A stretch of DNA of 64,000 bases from a virus. Shown in pieces: positions 37,480 through 47,590 of the stretch. The notes under the pieces are model-generated. The model worked only from the letters and a program-made list of their open reading frames with translations, had not been told where the DNA came from and ran no database searches. A program made the translations under genes and the position numbers. Location: positions 308,163-372,162 of the IMG/VR virus record IMGVR_UViG_3300018065_000011. One strand, written 5' to 3'. Numbering within the stretch: position 1 is the stretch's first letter; the number at the start of each line of letters is the position of its first letter.

Positions 37480-40400
37480 ATGGCGCGCCACGAAAGATAT
37501 TTCCCGTCCTCGACGCTTTCTCGGTATCTCCTGCCGGGAGAGACGGCGTGGGACACTCTCGTTTACCAGAGCACCAAGCCGATTCTGGATGCCGAGGGTG
37601 TTCTCCAGCAGGACGTTCGCGAGCTATTCCAGCGCCACGTGCTCCAGCACAATGTCCACTCGGGATGGTTGCGTGGGCAGACGCGTGCTGACCCCTACGA
37701 TGACTTCAGCTTCGATGCGCCGTGGCTTCCCGGTCCCGTGCTCAATCCAGACTTCACCGCGAACACATTTCACATGCGGAGAAGGCAAGCGCTTGTCGCA
37801 GGGCACTACGTGGATGTCGAATTCACGAACACGGACACGCCAAACGACAATCTGATCACACTCAACGCTCCAACGGTGTACGACGGGACGCCGCCTTCGT
37901 TCAAGCGAACAGACTTTGTTTTCCTAGAGGTTTGGTTGGCTGAGGTTCGCGACAGCCCCAATGCCACGGGAACGATGTTGGTCGTCAGTCCGCAGACGGT
38001 GAACCCCGGCGACTTCGTTACGGTAGATGGGATCGTTCTCACGGCTGTGATAGGGCCTCCTGGTTTGAATCAGTTTCAGATTGGAGGCACGGCGCCGGCT
38101 ACCGCAGCAAACCTGGCCGCGTCGATCACGGCCAATGTAGGAACCGTTCGGACGCAAGTGGTCGCCAACTTGGTGACCATCATTGCTCTCGTGTCGGGTA
38201 CGGCAGGAAACCTGATTGGCATTTCGTCATCCGTACCAGCTTCGATCACCCCCTCGGGCTTGAACCTCACAGGCGGCGTCGATACGGTCAACAAGCCGAC
38301 GCAGGACTTGATCTACCGACATGGCAATGTGCAATCGTCTACTACGGTCGCATTGCCGGATGACTTGGCCGATCCCGCAATCAACGCCGAGACGGCGCGT
38401 AGGGTCCAGGTCCAGTATCGCATTCGCGTAACGGGCATTCCCGAAGGCATCAACTACAAACTCCAGCCAGACGGCTTCAGCAACCCAGCCATCATGGCAC
38501 AGGGAGCGCAGACGGCTCCGGTAGCTTTGTATCCGTTTGTTCCTGCCGATCTGACGACGGTCATCAACAACTCAGACGCGCGAGACGAGGTTGGAGGTCC
38601 GGGGATTGGCTACGGCATTCGGGACAACGGTCTCTACATCGCAGGCAACGGAACCTCGGCATCGTCGGTTGCTCTCGGGACGGTGGATGGCTACTGCTAT
38701 GCGATTCCAATCGGTTTTGTCTTTCGCCGGAACGATGCATACAACGGCGGTCTGGGCGGTGGCTGGACACCAGCTACGAACACCAACGGGGCATTGACGC
38801 ACGACCATGCCTTGTTCACGAATCCGAATCTCTACGATCCAGTAGACGTAGCCGAGTCTGATCGCCCGGACAAGTACTTCGCGGACGCCATTGTCGAGAC
38901 GGACTTGCTCGACCTTCGCCGCCACGTCAATCTCATGGGTGTTGATCTCGCGGCAGAGCTACAGTTTCAGATGAAGGCTCTGCTGGACGGAAACTTCCGC
39001 ACGTGGGCGATCGATACGGCTGACAAGCAAGTGATGGGAGCCGGGACGGGGGACGTTTCGACACAATTCCTCGTTTGTGACCAGATCGGCCGCACGGAGA
39101 CCAATCCTCCGGGGCTCAACGGAACGCCGCCTCTGTCTGGCGACACCACAAACGGTGAGACGATCCGAAACTTCGATCATGTCTGTCGGAGGTTTGGCGA
39201 TCAGTCCGTGGTCGAGCACTTCGTGCTGGAATTGTCTCCCACGGACGACATTGGCTCGAATGCAGGCAAGTACGTCGCACGAGCCGCGTATGCTGGCGCG
39301 TATCTCGGGTGGGCCGAAGAGGACACTATCCATATCGACTTGGCTGCTCTCAACGGATCGACGCTGGGCAACTTCAATCCAGCAGACGCGACGTTGCCCA
39401 CGGGAGACATCTTCGACTTCATGCCCGCAGGGACGCAGATCACGGACATCCTGTCCGTTTTCCACGATGACGGAAACTTCGATGTGGTCGTGGCTCAGGA
39501 GGCCCAGGTATCGGTGATCACCGGGCTGGGAACGGAGCATGTGACGGTCCAGATCGATGCGAACACCACTCAGGTCAATGGCGGCTTGCCTGGAGCTACG
39601 CATGACATGGTGGGAACCCAAGCATCGGGCGACGTTGGATCTCAGCGCCGCATCTTCGTGGAGTTGGAGATCACGTATCCGCCCGGTGGCGGCTCGACCT
39701 GCACGCCAGACGTGGAGTTGACGGACCAAGACACCGATCCGTTCCCGTTTGGGCCGTATGTCGAAAACGACATTACGTTGACGCAGCGCCCGAGGGACAT
39801 GGAAAACCCCATCGCTCCAGCGTTCCGCTCGGGGTTCCGTGAGATCAACCTGGAGTACATTGCCAACGATCCCTCTGGCGGTGGTGGGAATGCTGGGGCT
39901 CCCATCGGCTCGATCACGCCCGAATTGCTCGTGAGCCGAGACAATCTCACCTTCGTGCTTCCACGTCGAGCCTGGGGATCGTTTGTCACGTCCATGAGCC
40001 TGACGGACCAGAACGACTTGGGCGGCCGAGTGATCGATGACGGGAACACCGACTACGGTAGCTCGTCTCGCTTCGTGCAGCTTGCCAATACGGGAATCAT
40101 CCCTGCGGTTCCGCTCTCGGGAGCCGGGCAGACGTTGGTAGCCGTGGCCTGGTTTGGGCAAGATGCGATTCCGCAGGCCGGACCGGCGGGTGCGGGCTAT
40201 CAGGTCGGTGTGTACTATCGCTCCAATGCGCCGCAGACGGCGGGAGTGAAAGAAGGCACGATTCACACGACGATCACCAGTTTCCCATGGACCGGAGCGG
40301 GTGGTCCGATGCCCGCGGAAGTCGTTGTCGAGCCTCTGGCGATCTCTCCCGAGCTTTGGACAGGGACCGTGGGAATGGGAGGAGTCCAGCTACCGTATCC

Positions 40401-40932
40401 GTATGTAGCTCCGCTCGATCAGATTCCGGTCAACGACGGAAGCTCTAGCTCGCAACCGCCTCCTCCGGGCGATGAGTTTCCGGGCGAGTGGTACTTTGTG
40501 GCGACGGCAAACATCAGCATTGATGACTTCGATGCGGACACCGGGCTTCTGTCGCTGCATCCGATGGTTCCGGCGGATGGAACGCAAGCCTACACGGTAG
40601 GCGGCGTTGGAGCGGATCAGCTTCCGGTCAAGGACATCGAATTCCGGTCCTGCTACCCGATCATCAACCCAGACACCTACCGCCCTTCGGCGTTCTCACA
40701 GCCTTTGAGCGGTGTGAATCGGCACAAGGTGTTTTTACCGCTCCTGGCGAGGTCCACACAAGACACGATGTTGTTCCGCAAGGATGAGATGCTGTTGGTT
40801 GTGATCACTCGTTGGGCAGAGCTAGATGAAGACAACACGATCAAGTTTCTCGACGTTACGAACGACAACCGCTCCTGCGCCGGTATCTACCGAACCAAAG
40901 GTCTCTTGCTGACGGTTGGAAATGGAGAGTAG
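37480..40932 (+). CDS. Tail fibre protein, paralogue of the 48402-54020 protein
   Basis: The ATG at 37480 is preferred because GGAGGG lies ten bases upstream; an in-frame ATG at 37453 has a poor ribosome site. Residues near 145 (DFVFLEVW), 307 (RRVQVQYRIRV) and 403 (DGYCYAIPIGFVFRRN) match blocks in the same order in the protein at 48402-54020, so the N-terminal 400 residues are homologous. Relative to that paralogue there is an inserted module at about residues 170-268, GDFVTVDGIVLTAV to SGTAGNLIGIS to LNLTGGVD, a repeating phage tail module with a G..GN turn. The C-terminal two-thirds are beta-rich and unrecognised. A fibre or fibre-connector role is inferred. Confidence 0.58.
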   Translation: MARHERYFPSSTLSRYLLPGETAWDTLVYQSTKPILDAEGVLQQDVRELFQRHVLQHNVHSGWLRGQTRADPYDDFSFDAPWLPGPVLNPDFTANTFHMRRRQALVAGHYVDVEFTNTDTPNDNLITLNAPTVYDGTPPSFKRTDFVFLEVWLAEVRDSPNATGTMLVVSPQTVNPGDFVTVDGIVLTAVIGPPGLNQFQIGGTAPATAANLAASITANVGTVRTQVVANLVTIIALVSGTAGNLIGISSSVPASITPSGLNLTGGVDTVNKPTQDLIYRHGNVQSSTTVALPDDLADPAINAETARRVQVQYRIRVTGIPEGINYKLQPDGFSNPAIMAQGAQTAPVALYPFVPADLTTVINNSDARDEVGGPGIGYGIRDNGLYIAGNGTSASSVALGTVDGYCYAIPIGFVFRRNDAYNGGLGGGWTPATNTNGALTHDHALFTNPNLYDPVDVAESDRPDKYFADAIVETDLLDLRRHVNLMGVDLAAELQFQMKALLDGNFRTWAIDTADKQVMGAGTGDVSTQFLVCDQIGRTETNPPGLNGTPPLSGDTTNGETIRNFDHVCRRFGDQSVVEHFVLELSPTDDIGSNAGKYVARAAYAGAYLGWAEEDTIHIDLAALNGSTLGNFNPADATLPTGDIFDFMPAGTQITDILSVFHDDGNFDVVVAQEAQVSVITGLGTEHVTVQIDANTTQVNGGLPGATHDMVGTQASGDVGSQRRIFVELEITYPPGGGSTCTPDVELTDQDTDPFPFGPYVENDITLTQRPRDMENPIAPAFRSGFREINLEYIANDPSGGGGNAGAPIGSITPELLVSRDNLTFVLPRRAWGSFVTSMSLTDQNDLGGRVIDDGNTDYGSSSRFVQLANTGIIPAVPLSGAGQTLVAVAWFGQDAIPQAGPAGAGYQVGVYYRSNAPQTAGVKEGTIHTTITSFPWTGAGGPMPAEVVVEPLAISPELWTGTVGMGGVQLPYPYVAPLDQIPVNDGSSSSQPPPPGDEFPGEWYFVATANISIDDFDADTGLLSLHPMVPADGTQAYTVGGVGADQLPVKDIEFRSCYPIINPDTYRPSAFSQPLSGVNRHKVFLPLLARSTQDTMLFRKDEMLLVVITRWAELDEDNTIKFLDVTNDNRSCAGIYRTKGLLLTVGNGE

Positions 40933-40934
40933 CC

Positions 40935-43900
40935 ATGCCTCGCAGCGGAGATCCCAACGACATCAAGACGGGCACTGGTAAGGCCAACCAGAACAGTGTC
41001 GATGCAAATTCGTTTACCAACGATCTCGCCACGGGCGCTGGAGGCTTGCCTGGGCTCCGAGCCCACGTTAACGATCCGCAGGCTGCCCATCCCGCGTCAG
41101 CGATCTCGACAACGACTACGGACGGTTTCTACGACAACGATGACGTGCAGGGTGATCTGGACGAGATCGCTGCTCTGATTCCTCCGCGTCCAGGCACGGT
41201 TGGCAACTGGCAGACCAATCTTGAGACGGTCTCGATCATCTCCGGTGTGCCCGATTGGGGCGTGCTCAAACTCAACGATGCGGGTCACATCGCGCGAGGA
41301 ACCGTCACGCCGCCAGATCCGAATGACCCCAACGACGATCTGGCGGTCTACCCCTACTACAACTACATCCCCGAGGTCGCTTCCGATAATCCTCCATTCG
41401 ATCCGGGTGGGAACGATCCAGAGACAGACCCCACGTTCAACATCGATCCGGCCGGAACGCCAGATCCCACCTACACTGGTGGAGGCGTGGGTTGGTGCCA
41501 TCAGGGTGGTTTCACACGACCGCAAATGGGCGGTAGTCCGATCATCGAGACTACACGGATCTTCCCCACTGCGGGTGGTGCTTTCCAGCCGGTGGTCGTT
41601 TCGGGAATGCTCTATCCTGCCGATCGGGGTGTTCTGGCTCTGTTGCATTGGCCCGCTGGGGGCTCGATCGGTGACTTCCTGGCGCAACCTCTGACCAATC
41701 GCGTTGTCGCAGCCGTTCTGTGCGGACAAGGCATCTTGGACGATTGCGATGGAGCGCCCGGAGGGATCTTCACAGAGGGCGATCCCAACATCTTCGCCTA
41801 TCCGGGCCGCGCGGCGGGTCAGTATCAGCTTCGTGAGCTACACACGGGCTTGGTGCAAGGCTCTGGGGCTCCTTTGCCCGCTCCCTACAACGTGCCCGAC
41901 CCCGGAGCCGGACAGGTTCGCTTGGGCACAGATCCCAACGCGGGTGTCCCGGTGGTGGTCGGTGGAATCCCCATCTTGGGAGGCACGACTGCGGCGACCG
42001 GCGGAGGCAACGACAACAACTTCTTCCGCTACAGGCTTCCGTATCTGAGTGACTACAGCGATACGGCTGATGGCTTTGGTGGCGTCACCGGGCTTCCCTA
42101 CACGCCCGCGACTGAGAAGTTTCGCTACTTCGACAAGCCAGACGTGTCAGCCGACTTCGCGACGCTCTTGATACAAGCGGGAGACTACGCGGACTTGCCA
42201 GACGACTATTGGCAATTCCAGCTTGCTCGCTATCGCCACCGGTTCACGTTCCAGCACAACGTCTGGCCCGCGCCGACCGATCACGGATCCTGGTTGCTCG
42301 TTCATTTCCAGAAGGAGGGGGACTTTGAGAAGTGGGCACGAGACGGCATCTTGCCGGACGATGTGACGGACGGATACGAGATCTATAGCTCCAGCTTGCT
42401 CGACTACTCGTCTCCCGAGAGCACAGACAATCTGGCTGAGCCCGCTCCTCCGTTTGACGTGTCGCCGGGATACCACGTGGTGCGTGGTGCCATCTACGAA
42501 GATCCAGACGACTTCACGACGTTCACCATCGATGCCATTGGTTACGACGTGTTCGTGACTGTGGACGAAGTGATGGCGGTTTCGGGGATCAAGTATTGGG
42601 TTCCTGGGACGGTGGGTTCCAAGTGGACGATTCCCAACATGAATCTCACGCTCAGCGATGTGTGGGAGAACAGCTACAGATTAGGGAATAATCCAATAAC
42701 ATCCGTTGAGGTCTCTTGGGGGATATGGCATCAAGATCCTCTGTTCGTGTTTCAGGGTATCTTCGGTGCCGAGCCCGGTAGCACGAACGCACCGAGTGCC
42801 ACGGCTACTTTTGCTGGCACGGTGAGTGGTGGTCCGGGTGGTGAGCGTATCGAATTCCGCTACGATCAGCTAGATAGCGCAAGCGGTCACGGTCCTTGGA
42901 GCGTTCTTAATGGTCCTCTTCCGGCGGATACGGCCGACCTTCTCTTGGTTCCGGCTGATCCAATGACGTTCAACGGGGACCAGAATCTTCCGCACTTCTC
43001 GACGGATGCTCGCATTCGAGCTTTCTTCCGAAAGCCTCTTGGGCATCAGCTTCCTGCGGACACGGTTCTTGAGGCTCTGTTCCCCCGTCCTGGCGGCACT
43101 CTCTTTCTGTTCCACAGCACGAGCCAGAACCCAACCGATGACATCGGCGTGTATGGCAACTTCCAAACAGGCGGCTCAGGTAGTCCCGCACGCGCGAGCC
43201 TGGAGACTTCTCTCAAGGACACCGAAGAGAGGTTCTTGGATGAGGTCTATCGCTACGCAATTAACACATTTGATGCCGGAGCCTTTGACCCGACTTGGGA
43301 TGGGTCGAAGGGTAACTTGGCTGGGCCTGGATTACCGTTTGGTCCGAGCGGTTTCATCGATGTTCCTGTTCGTGTAGGAGCAAACGGTACTGCCACGATA
43401 CTTTCGTTCATTCAGCAAGACCACTACACGAAAGATTTGGCTACAGCGCCGACCGTTGCATCAGAAGCTCAAGTAGCAGGGTTGCCCGATCGCAACCCGC
43501 CAATCTCGGATGGGGTGATAGCGCCGCTACCTTCCCGTGGGATTGTCCTTTACCCGCATATTGACTACACGGTTGGCTATCGTCCCGCCAGTCCGGGCGA
43601 TGTCACGCCAACGCAGTTTGACTACAGCGGAGTCGCTGACGCACAGCGAGAGTACCTACGTGCTTTCGATCTCGGTTTCTCCAGGGACGCGAGCCCGATC
43701 GTAGGGCAGGTTGCTGGGCAATCGTTTTTCCGTGTTCGCGTTCACGGGTTGAATCTTTCCGACTACGAGTATGCTGCGCCGGGGCCCGGATCGGTTTTCA
43801 TGGCCATCATGGTCAAGGTGCCAGGGCTCACGACTTGGATGGACCTTGGGCGGCGGGATGGTTTTGGGCCGTCGAAGCAAGATCCCTTACTCGACGGAGC

Positions 43901-44156
43901 TGGATGCAAGGTCATCGGAACGCAAACGGTCGATAGCCGCGACGCACAGTACGGACACCGGATAAGCGATGTGCTCGTCAACGTAGGGCCCGCGATCAAC
44001 TTGGCCGTGAACAGCGATGGTGAGGTCCCCATTCTCGTTCGTGTCATCATCAAACAGGCTGCGGCAACCGTTTTGGATTGGGTGTCGGGCGGTCCAGATG
44101 ACAGCACGGCTAACATGGTGGGTCTGGTAGGCATCGAGATTCTCCGGCCGGAGTAG
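40935..44156 (+). CDS. Fibre-like structural protein, unknown
   Basis: This 1,073-residue protein starts at ATG 40935 with ribosome site GGAGA seven bases upstream. The N-terminal 80 residues are polar with a NPNDIK-type virion-anchor look (SGDPNDIKTGTGKANQNS, then DDVQGDLDEIAALIP, a pattern common at the start of phage tail proteins). A Pro/Asp-rich linker follows, then a beta-rich body. The stretch around 42660-42720 and parts of 43250-43450 are AT-richer than their surroundings. No enzyme motif is seen. It lies in the fibre cluster with two to four bases to both neighbours. Confidence 0.5.
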   Translation: MPRSGDPNDIKTGTGKANQNSVDANSFTNDLATGAGGLPGLRAHVNDPQAAHPASAISTTTTDGFYDNDDVQGDLDEIAALIPPRPGTVGNWQTNLETVSIISGVPDWGVLKLNDAGHIARGTVTPPDPNDPNDDLAVYPYYNYIPEVASDNPPFDPGGNDPETDPTFNIDPAGTPDPTYTGGGVGWCHQGGFTRPQMGGSPIIETTRIFPTAGGAFQPVVVSGMLYPADRGVLALLHWPAGGSIGDFLAQPLTNRVVAAVLCGQGILDDCDGAPGGIFTEGDPNIFAYPGRAAGQYQLRELHTGLVQGSGAPLPAPYNVPDPGAGQVRLGTDPNAGVPVVVGGIPILGGTTAATGGGNDNNFFRYRLPYLSDYSDTADGFGGVTGLPYTPATEKFRYFDKPDVSADFATLLIQAGDYADLPDDYWQFQLARYRHRFTFQHNVWPAPTDHGSWLLVHFQKEGDFEKWARDGILPDDVTDGYEIYSSSLLDYSSPESTDNLAEPAPPFDVSPGYHVVRGAIYEDPDDFTTFTIDAIGYDVFVTVDEVMAVSGIKYWVPGTVGSKWTIPNMNLTLSDVWENSYRLGNNPITSVEVSWGIWHQDPLFVFQGIFGAEPGSTNAPSATATFAGTVSGGPGGERIEFRYDQLDSASGHGPWSVLNGPLPADTADLLLVPADPMTFNGDQNLPHFSTDARIRAFFRKPLGHQLPADTVLEALFPRPGGTLFLFHSTSQNPTDDIGVYGNFQTGGSGSPARASLETSLKDTEERFLDEVYRYAINTFDAGAFDPTWDGSKGNLAGPGLPFGPSGFIDVPVRVGANGTATILSFIQQDHYTKDLATAPTVASEAQVAGLPDRNPPISDGVIAPLPSRGIVLYPHIDYTVGYRPASPGDVTPTQFDYSGVADAQREYLRAFDLGFSRDASPIVGQVAGQSFFRVRVHGLNLSDYEYAAPGPGSVFMAIMVKVPGLTTWMDLGRRDGFGPSKQDPLLDGAGCKVIGTQTVDSRDAQYGHRISDVLVNVGPAINLAVNSDGEVPILVRVIIKQAAATVLDWVSGGPDDSTANMVGLVGIEILRPE

Positions 44157-44160
44157 AGAC

Positions 44161-47100
44161 ATGGTTGACTTCACCGATCTCGATGAAGAGAAACTCGAAG
44201 AGCTACGCAAGGCGCTGGCGAAAGCTGCGGCCACGACTACTTCACGTCAGCCTTGGCAGGAGCACTTTGAGCGCGAAACCTCCAGTACGGCGGCTAGATC
44301 GGTACTTGCGGCCGACATTATCCGTGGGTTTTCGGGTTCGTGGGCGGCTTCGTACAACTACGGATACGGTGCTGGGATCACGGCGAATGCGACCAACGAG
44401 GCCAGGGCTGACACGAGTGAGGTTCCGATTCCGATCCGTGCCAAGACGACCAAACTCGGTCGTCGGGGCGTGCCAGACATTGACTTTGTGCCCTTCAATT
44501 GGCGAACCAATCGGTTTGGGTACAAAGGTCCGGCTCTAGTCGGTCATCCGATCAGCTACGAAGTTGTAGGCCCTACGCTCAAATCGCCTTTCTGTGACTG
44601 GACCTGGCAAGTCAATCTCGCTACGGGTCCGAATGGTGGCGATGAGCTTACGATGTTCACGCGACCGGATGGAAACCCCGCAGTCGCCTCTACGTTGGCG
44701 GACGGCTACGGTGCAGACATTCCAGTGTTCACGATCGGAGATTCGGCTGAGCCGAACGGTGGCTTGTATGTCATTATCACAGATGACGGAGCCAATGCAG
44801 GCTCGATTCCAGCCGGCGAAACCGCAATGGGAGCGCGGCCGGAGTTTATCGACACGGCACGCTACGAGATCTTCCGTGTTGCCAGCGCGACAACAGACAC
44901 GCTTGAGCTACATCCGAACAAGTCGCTCGCGCCCTACTTCGATCTGACGGGCCCATTTCCGCGAACGATTCGTGCGATCACGGTCATCAAGCCCTACGTG
45001 ACACGGCTTGCAGCCATTCCCGACTCGGGTCCTGGGCCAGGGCAAGAACGTGTGTTTGCTGTAGTGTCGCCCGAGGTCTCAGCATCGTCCGATCTGTACC
45101 CTCCGTACGATGGGGGCTCTGGAGCATGGCGGCAGGGAGGTTTTGACGCCAACCCAGGCGAGACGCCTTCGGGTGTTCTAGGGAGCGCGGATAGGTATCT
45201 GGGTCGGATGACGATGCCGATTCCGATTCCCTTGCGCAAGGGACTGGCTCAAGTAGACACCACGGCTGCGGCGACGCCCACGAATGAGATTGGTCTGACG
45301 TTCATCTCCGACCATCCTTCGACGCCGATTGCATCGAGCGGCGCGGATGTTGGCCGCATTCTTCGGGTCTACGACATCCAGTCTGAGGATGACACGGATC
45401 TGACGTTTGGTACTCCGGCCGCGACGCTTGGATGGTTCCCTTGCTACGACGTGGAGGTAGGGCCTCCGACTGGTTTCGTGTTGGGTCGTACCGCAGAGGT
45501 TGCGCCCGAGACAGGCCACACGTACTTCGGCCCTGGGCCGTTCTTGCAGGATGCCGTAGGCCCCAAGCATGACTTGGTGTACACGGTTCACGATCCGGTT
45601 TCCGATCTCTGGCAAGGGCCGTTCAATGTTGACAAGGTGGAAGCCTGTCGGCTCCAGAACCTCATCGATCCCCACGAAGTTGCTCGTTTCGAGAAGCAGA
45701 TTTCTCAGGGCGTAGCGGGTACATCACAACCTGGCGGGTCGAGTTTCTCTGGGCCGGACAAGGCGATCTGGGACACGTCCAAACGGGTCGTTCCCGCAGC
45801 GCTTGATGAAGCCCCGAATCCGGGCAGCTTGCTCGATCTGGGCTTCCGCATGGTCTTGTATCCGGCGAAGAATGACGGCTCGGACAATCCGATTCCCGAC
45901 TTTGACAAACCTATCGAGACGCGCGGCAATCTCGTGATCAGTCCTGCGGTCACCGAGGACCAGTACCTTGAAGTTGACTATTCTGCGGGTCTCGTTCGGC
46001 TGAGCCATGAGCCGCCTGTTGTTTCCAATGGTGGCGTGGGCGACATCATTCCCAACGGGATCATCGGAGGAGCCGGGACGACAAATCCTCGGCTGGAGGT
46101 TGTTCTGTTTGCTGCTTGCGTGCCCTTCTCGATGGAAGAAAGCCAGCTTGGTACGGGTGCGCGAGTAGTTGGTCGCCCTGGAACAGACGACATCGATCTC
46201 TACAGCGGTCGTGTCCGCGCGGGCATCGATCTCGCCAACACGAACGCCGCTGGTACGCCTACGCCTCCATACGTTGGGGCGAGTGGTGTTGCTCCGAACC
46301 CTGTAGAGATCGTGCTCGATCAGATCTGGACCGGACCGAGCACTGGCGTCTTTGAGATCCTCGATGACACCGACACCGGAGCTAGCTTCGGTCTCTGGGG
46401 TTACTCGGAGACGCGCGATGTTTCGGTTCTGGGTCGGCAAGTGACGGCTCTTGGGGGAATCACGAGCCTTCCAACTACGATCAGCGATCCTGGTCTCGGA
46501 GGCTCGACTCCGCGAGTGGTTGTGCTTCGGCGTGAAGTGTTCTTCGCGGAGAAGTCAGGCTCAAAAGACTTTGGCGTTGACAACGCGACCAACGACACTG
46601 CTTACGGGTCAGCGGCTCGTGCCAAGACGGTTCGTTTCGACAACGCCACGCTGCTTCCCGAGCTAGATGGTTCTGTCACCGTGCGGCAGAATCAGGCTCC
46701 GCGGTTTGCCGACTGGATTGGTCTACTGACCGCATCGACCATCGTTGATATTGTGGGGCCGCCAGCGACGTATAAGTTGTCTCAGAATGGCGTGTTTGAG
46801 GACACCATCTACGAGGATACGGGTAATCCGACCGGCGGCCCTTCACAAGCTATCCTCTGGCCTACCCTAGGACATCAAGAAGGACCTATTCTAGTTTTCC
46901 CTGCGACCAACCCGGCAGGTGATTATAGCGGTTTTCTGACCAAAGCGAGCCGTATCCGCTTGGATCAGGTTTGTCGTTTGGTGTTCAAATTTGGTCTTGT
47001 ACATGAAGTGGTAGCTGGTGAGATGGTTGCCTATATTGGATTGGGGGAGGGAGAGCTTTTCAACACTGTTGGAATCACTCCCGCATTGGTGAATATCCTG

Positions 47101-47511
47101 ACGCCAGGTTTTCCTCCTCCTGTTCCTGGTAACTATGTTGGAATCCGTGTTGATGGTAATGTCGGGCCGCCAGCTCCAGCCCAATTCCGATGGATTACTG
47201 GTCGTTTGGCACCCTCGTCATGGCAAGCTGTGGATACGGGAATTATTCCAGAAGACAATGGCGATGTCTTCTATCTGGTCATCGAAACATCACGGACAGG
47301 TCTGGTTGTCAAGATGGCATTGTTCAATGCAGACATGGATCGTTTAAGTGATATTTCGTTTCCAGCTTCCAATCCTGGGATCCCTCTCTTGACTGCGCCC
47401 ATGGAAGTTGTGGCTGGTGTGTACAACACAATTGGAGGCGGGATGCACGGAGTTGCGCCTTGGTGGATCTCGTATCTGAACCGGATTGACCTTCCGTACC
47501 CCGTTTTCTAG
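44161..47511 (+). CDS. Fibre-like structural protein with AT-rich C-terminal tip
   Basis: This 1,116-residue protein starts at ATG 44161. The first 50 residues are a charged helix (LDEEKLEELRKALAKAAA) followed by a Ser/Ala/Gly region (FSGSWAASYNYGYGAG), a plausible virion-attachment segment. The body is beta-rich and unrecognised. The last 250 codons (about 46740-47511) are distinctly AT-richer and use TTT, GTT and GGT codons that are uncommon elsewhere in the gene. They encode a lectin-like strand pattern (RLVFKFGLVHEVV, NYVGIRVDGNVG, FYLVIETSRTGLVVKMALF). I infer a receptor-binding tip acquired by exchange. Confidence 0.53.
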   Translation: MVDFTDLDEEKLEELRKALAKAAATTTSRQPWQEHFERETSSTAARSVLAADIIRGFSGSWAASYNYGYGAGITANATNEARADTSEVPIPIRAKTTKLGRRGVPDIDFVPFNWRTNRFGYKGPALVGHPISYEVVGPTLKSPFCDWTWQVNLATGPNGGDELTMFTRPDGNPAVASTLADGYGADIPVFTIGDSAEPNGGLYVIITDDGANAGSIPAGETAMGARPEFIDTARYEIFRVASATTDTLELHPNKSLAPYFDLTGPFPRTIRAITVIKPYVTRLAAIPDSGPGPGQERVFAVVSPEVSASSDLYPPYDGGSGAWRQGGFDANPGETPSGVLGSADRYLGRMTMPIPIPLRKGLAQVDTTAAATPTNEIGLTFISDHPSTPIASSGADVGRILRVYDIQSEDDTDLTFGTPAATLGWFPCYDVEVGPPTGFVLGRTAEVAPETGHTYFGPGPFLQDAVGPKHDLVYTVHDPVSDLWQGPFNVDKVEACRLQNLIDPHEVARFEKQISQGVAGTSQPGGSSFSGPDKAIWDTSKRVVPAALDEAPNPGSLLDLGFRMVLYPAKNDGSDNPIPDFDKPIETRGNLVISPAVTEDQYLEVDYSAGLVRLSHEPPVVSNGGVGDIIPNGIIGGAGTTNPRLEVVLFAACVPFSMEESQLGTGARVVGRPGTDDIDLYSGRVRAGIDLANTNAAGTPTPPYVGASGVAPNPVEIVLDQIWTGPSTGVFEILDDTDTGASFGLWGYSETRDVSVLGRQVTALGGITSLPTTISDPGLGGSTPRVVVLRREVFFAEKSGSKDFGVDNATNDTAYGSAARAKTVRFDNATLLPELDGSVTVRQNQAPRFADWIGLLTASTIVDIVGPPATYKLSQNGVFEDTIYEDTGNPTGGPSQAILWPTLGHQEGPILVFPATNPAGDYSGFLTKASRIRLDQVCRLVFKFGLVHEVVAGEMVAYIGLGEGELFNTVGITPALVNILTPGFPPPVPGNYVGIRVDGNVGPPAPAQFRWITGRLAPSSWQAVDTGIIPEDNGDVFYLVIETSRTGLVVKMALFNADMDRLSDISFPASNPGIPLLTAPMEVVAGVYNTIGGGMHGVAPWWISYLNRIDLPYPVF

Positions 47512-47533
47512 GCTCCCAGGGCCCATTTTCCAT

Positions 47534-47568
47534 CCTATAGGAGCGCACTTGTAGGACAGCTTGCGCTC
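47534..47568 (+). promoter_or_regulatory. CCTATAG motif and 7-bp hairpin before a small tail gene
   Basis: CCTATAG (47534-47540) is followed at once by GAGCGCA (47541-47547) and TGCGCTC (47562-47568), a perfect 7-bp stem with a 14-base loop. The stem is 22 bases upstream of ATG 47591. A T-run is absent, so a terminator is unlikely. A promoter followed by a 5'-leader hairpin is the simplest reading. Confidence 0.3.
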
Positions 47569-47590
47569 TGGCGCAGGTATCGTGATTTCG

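Noticed and set aside
38959-40266. 435-codon - strand frame
   Set aside because: Antisense to a fibre gene, no ribosome site, no recognisable domain.
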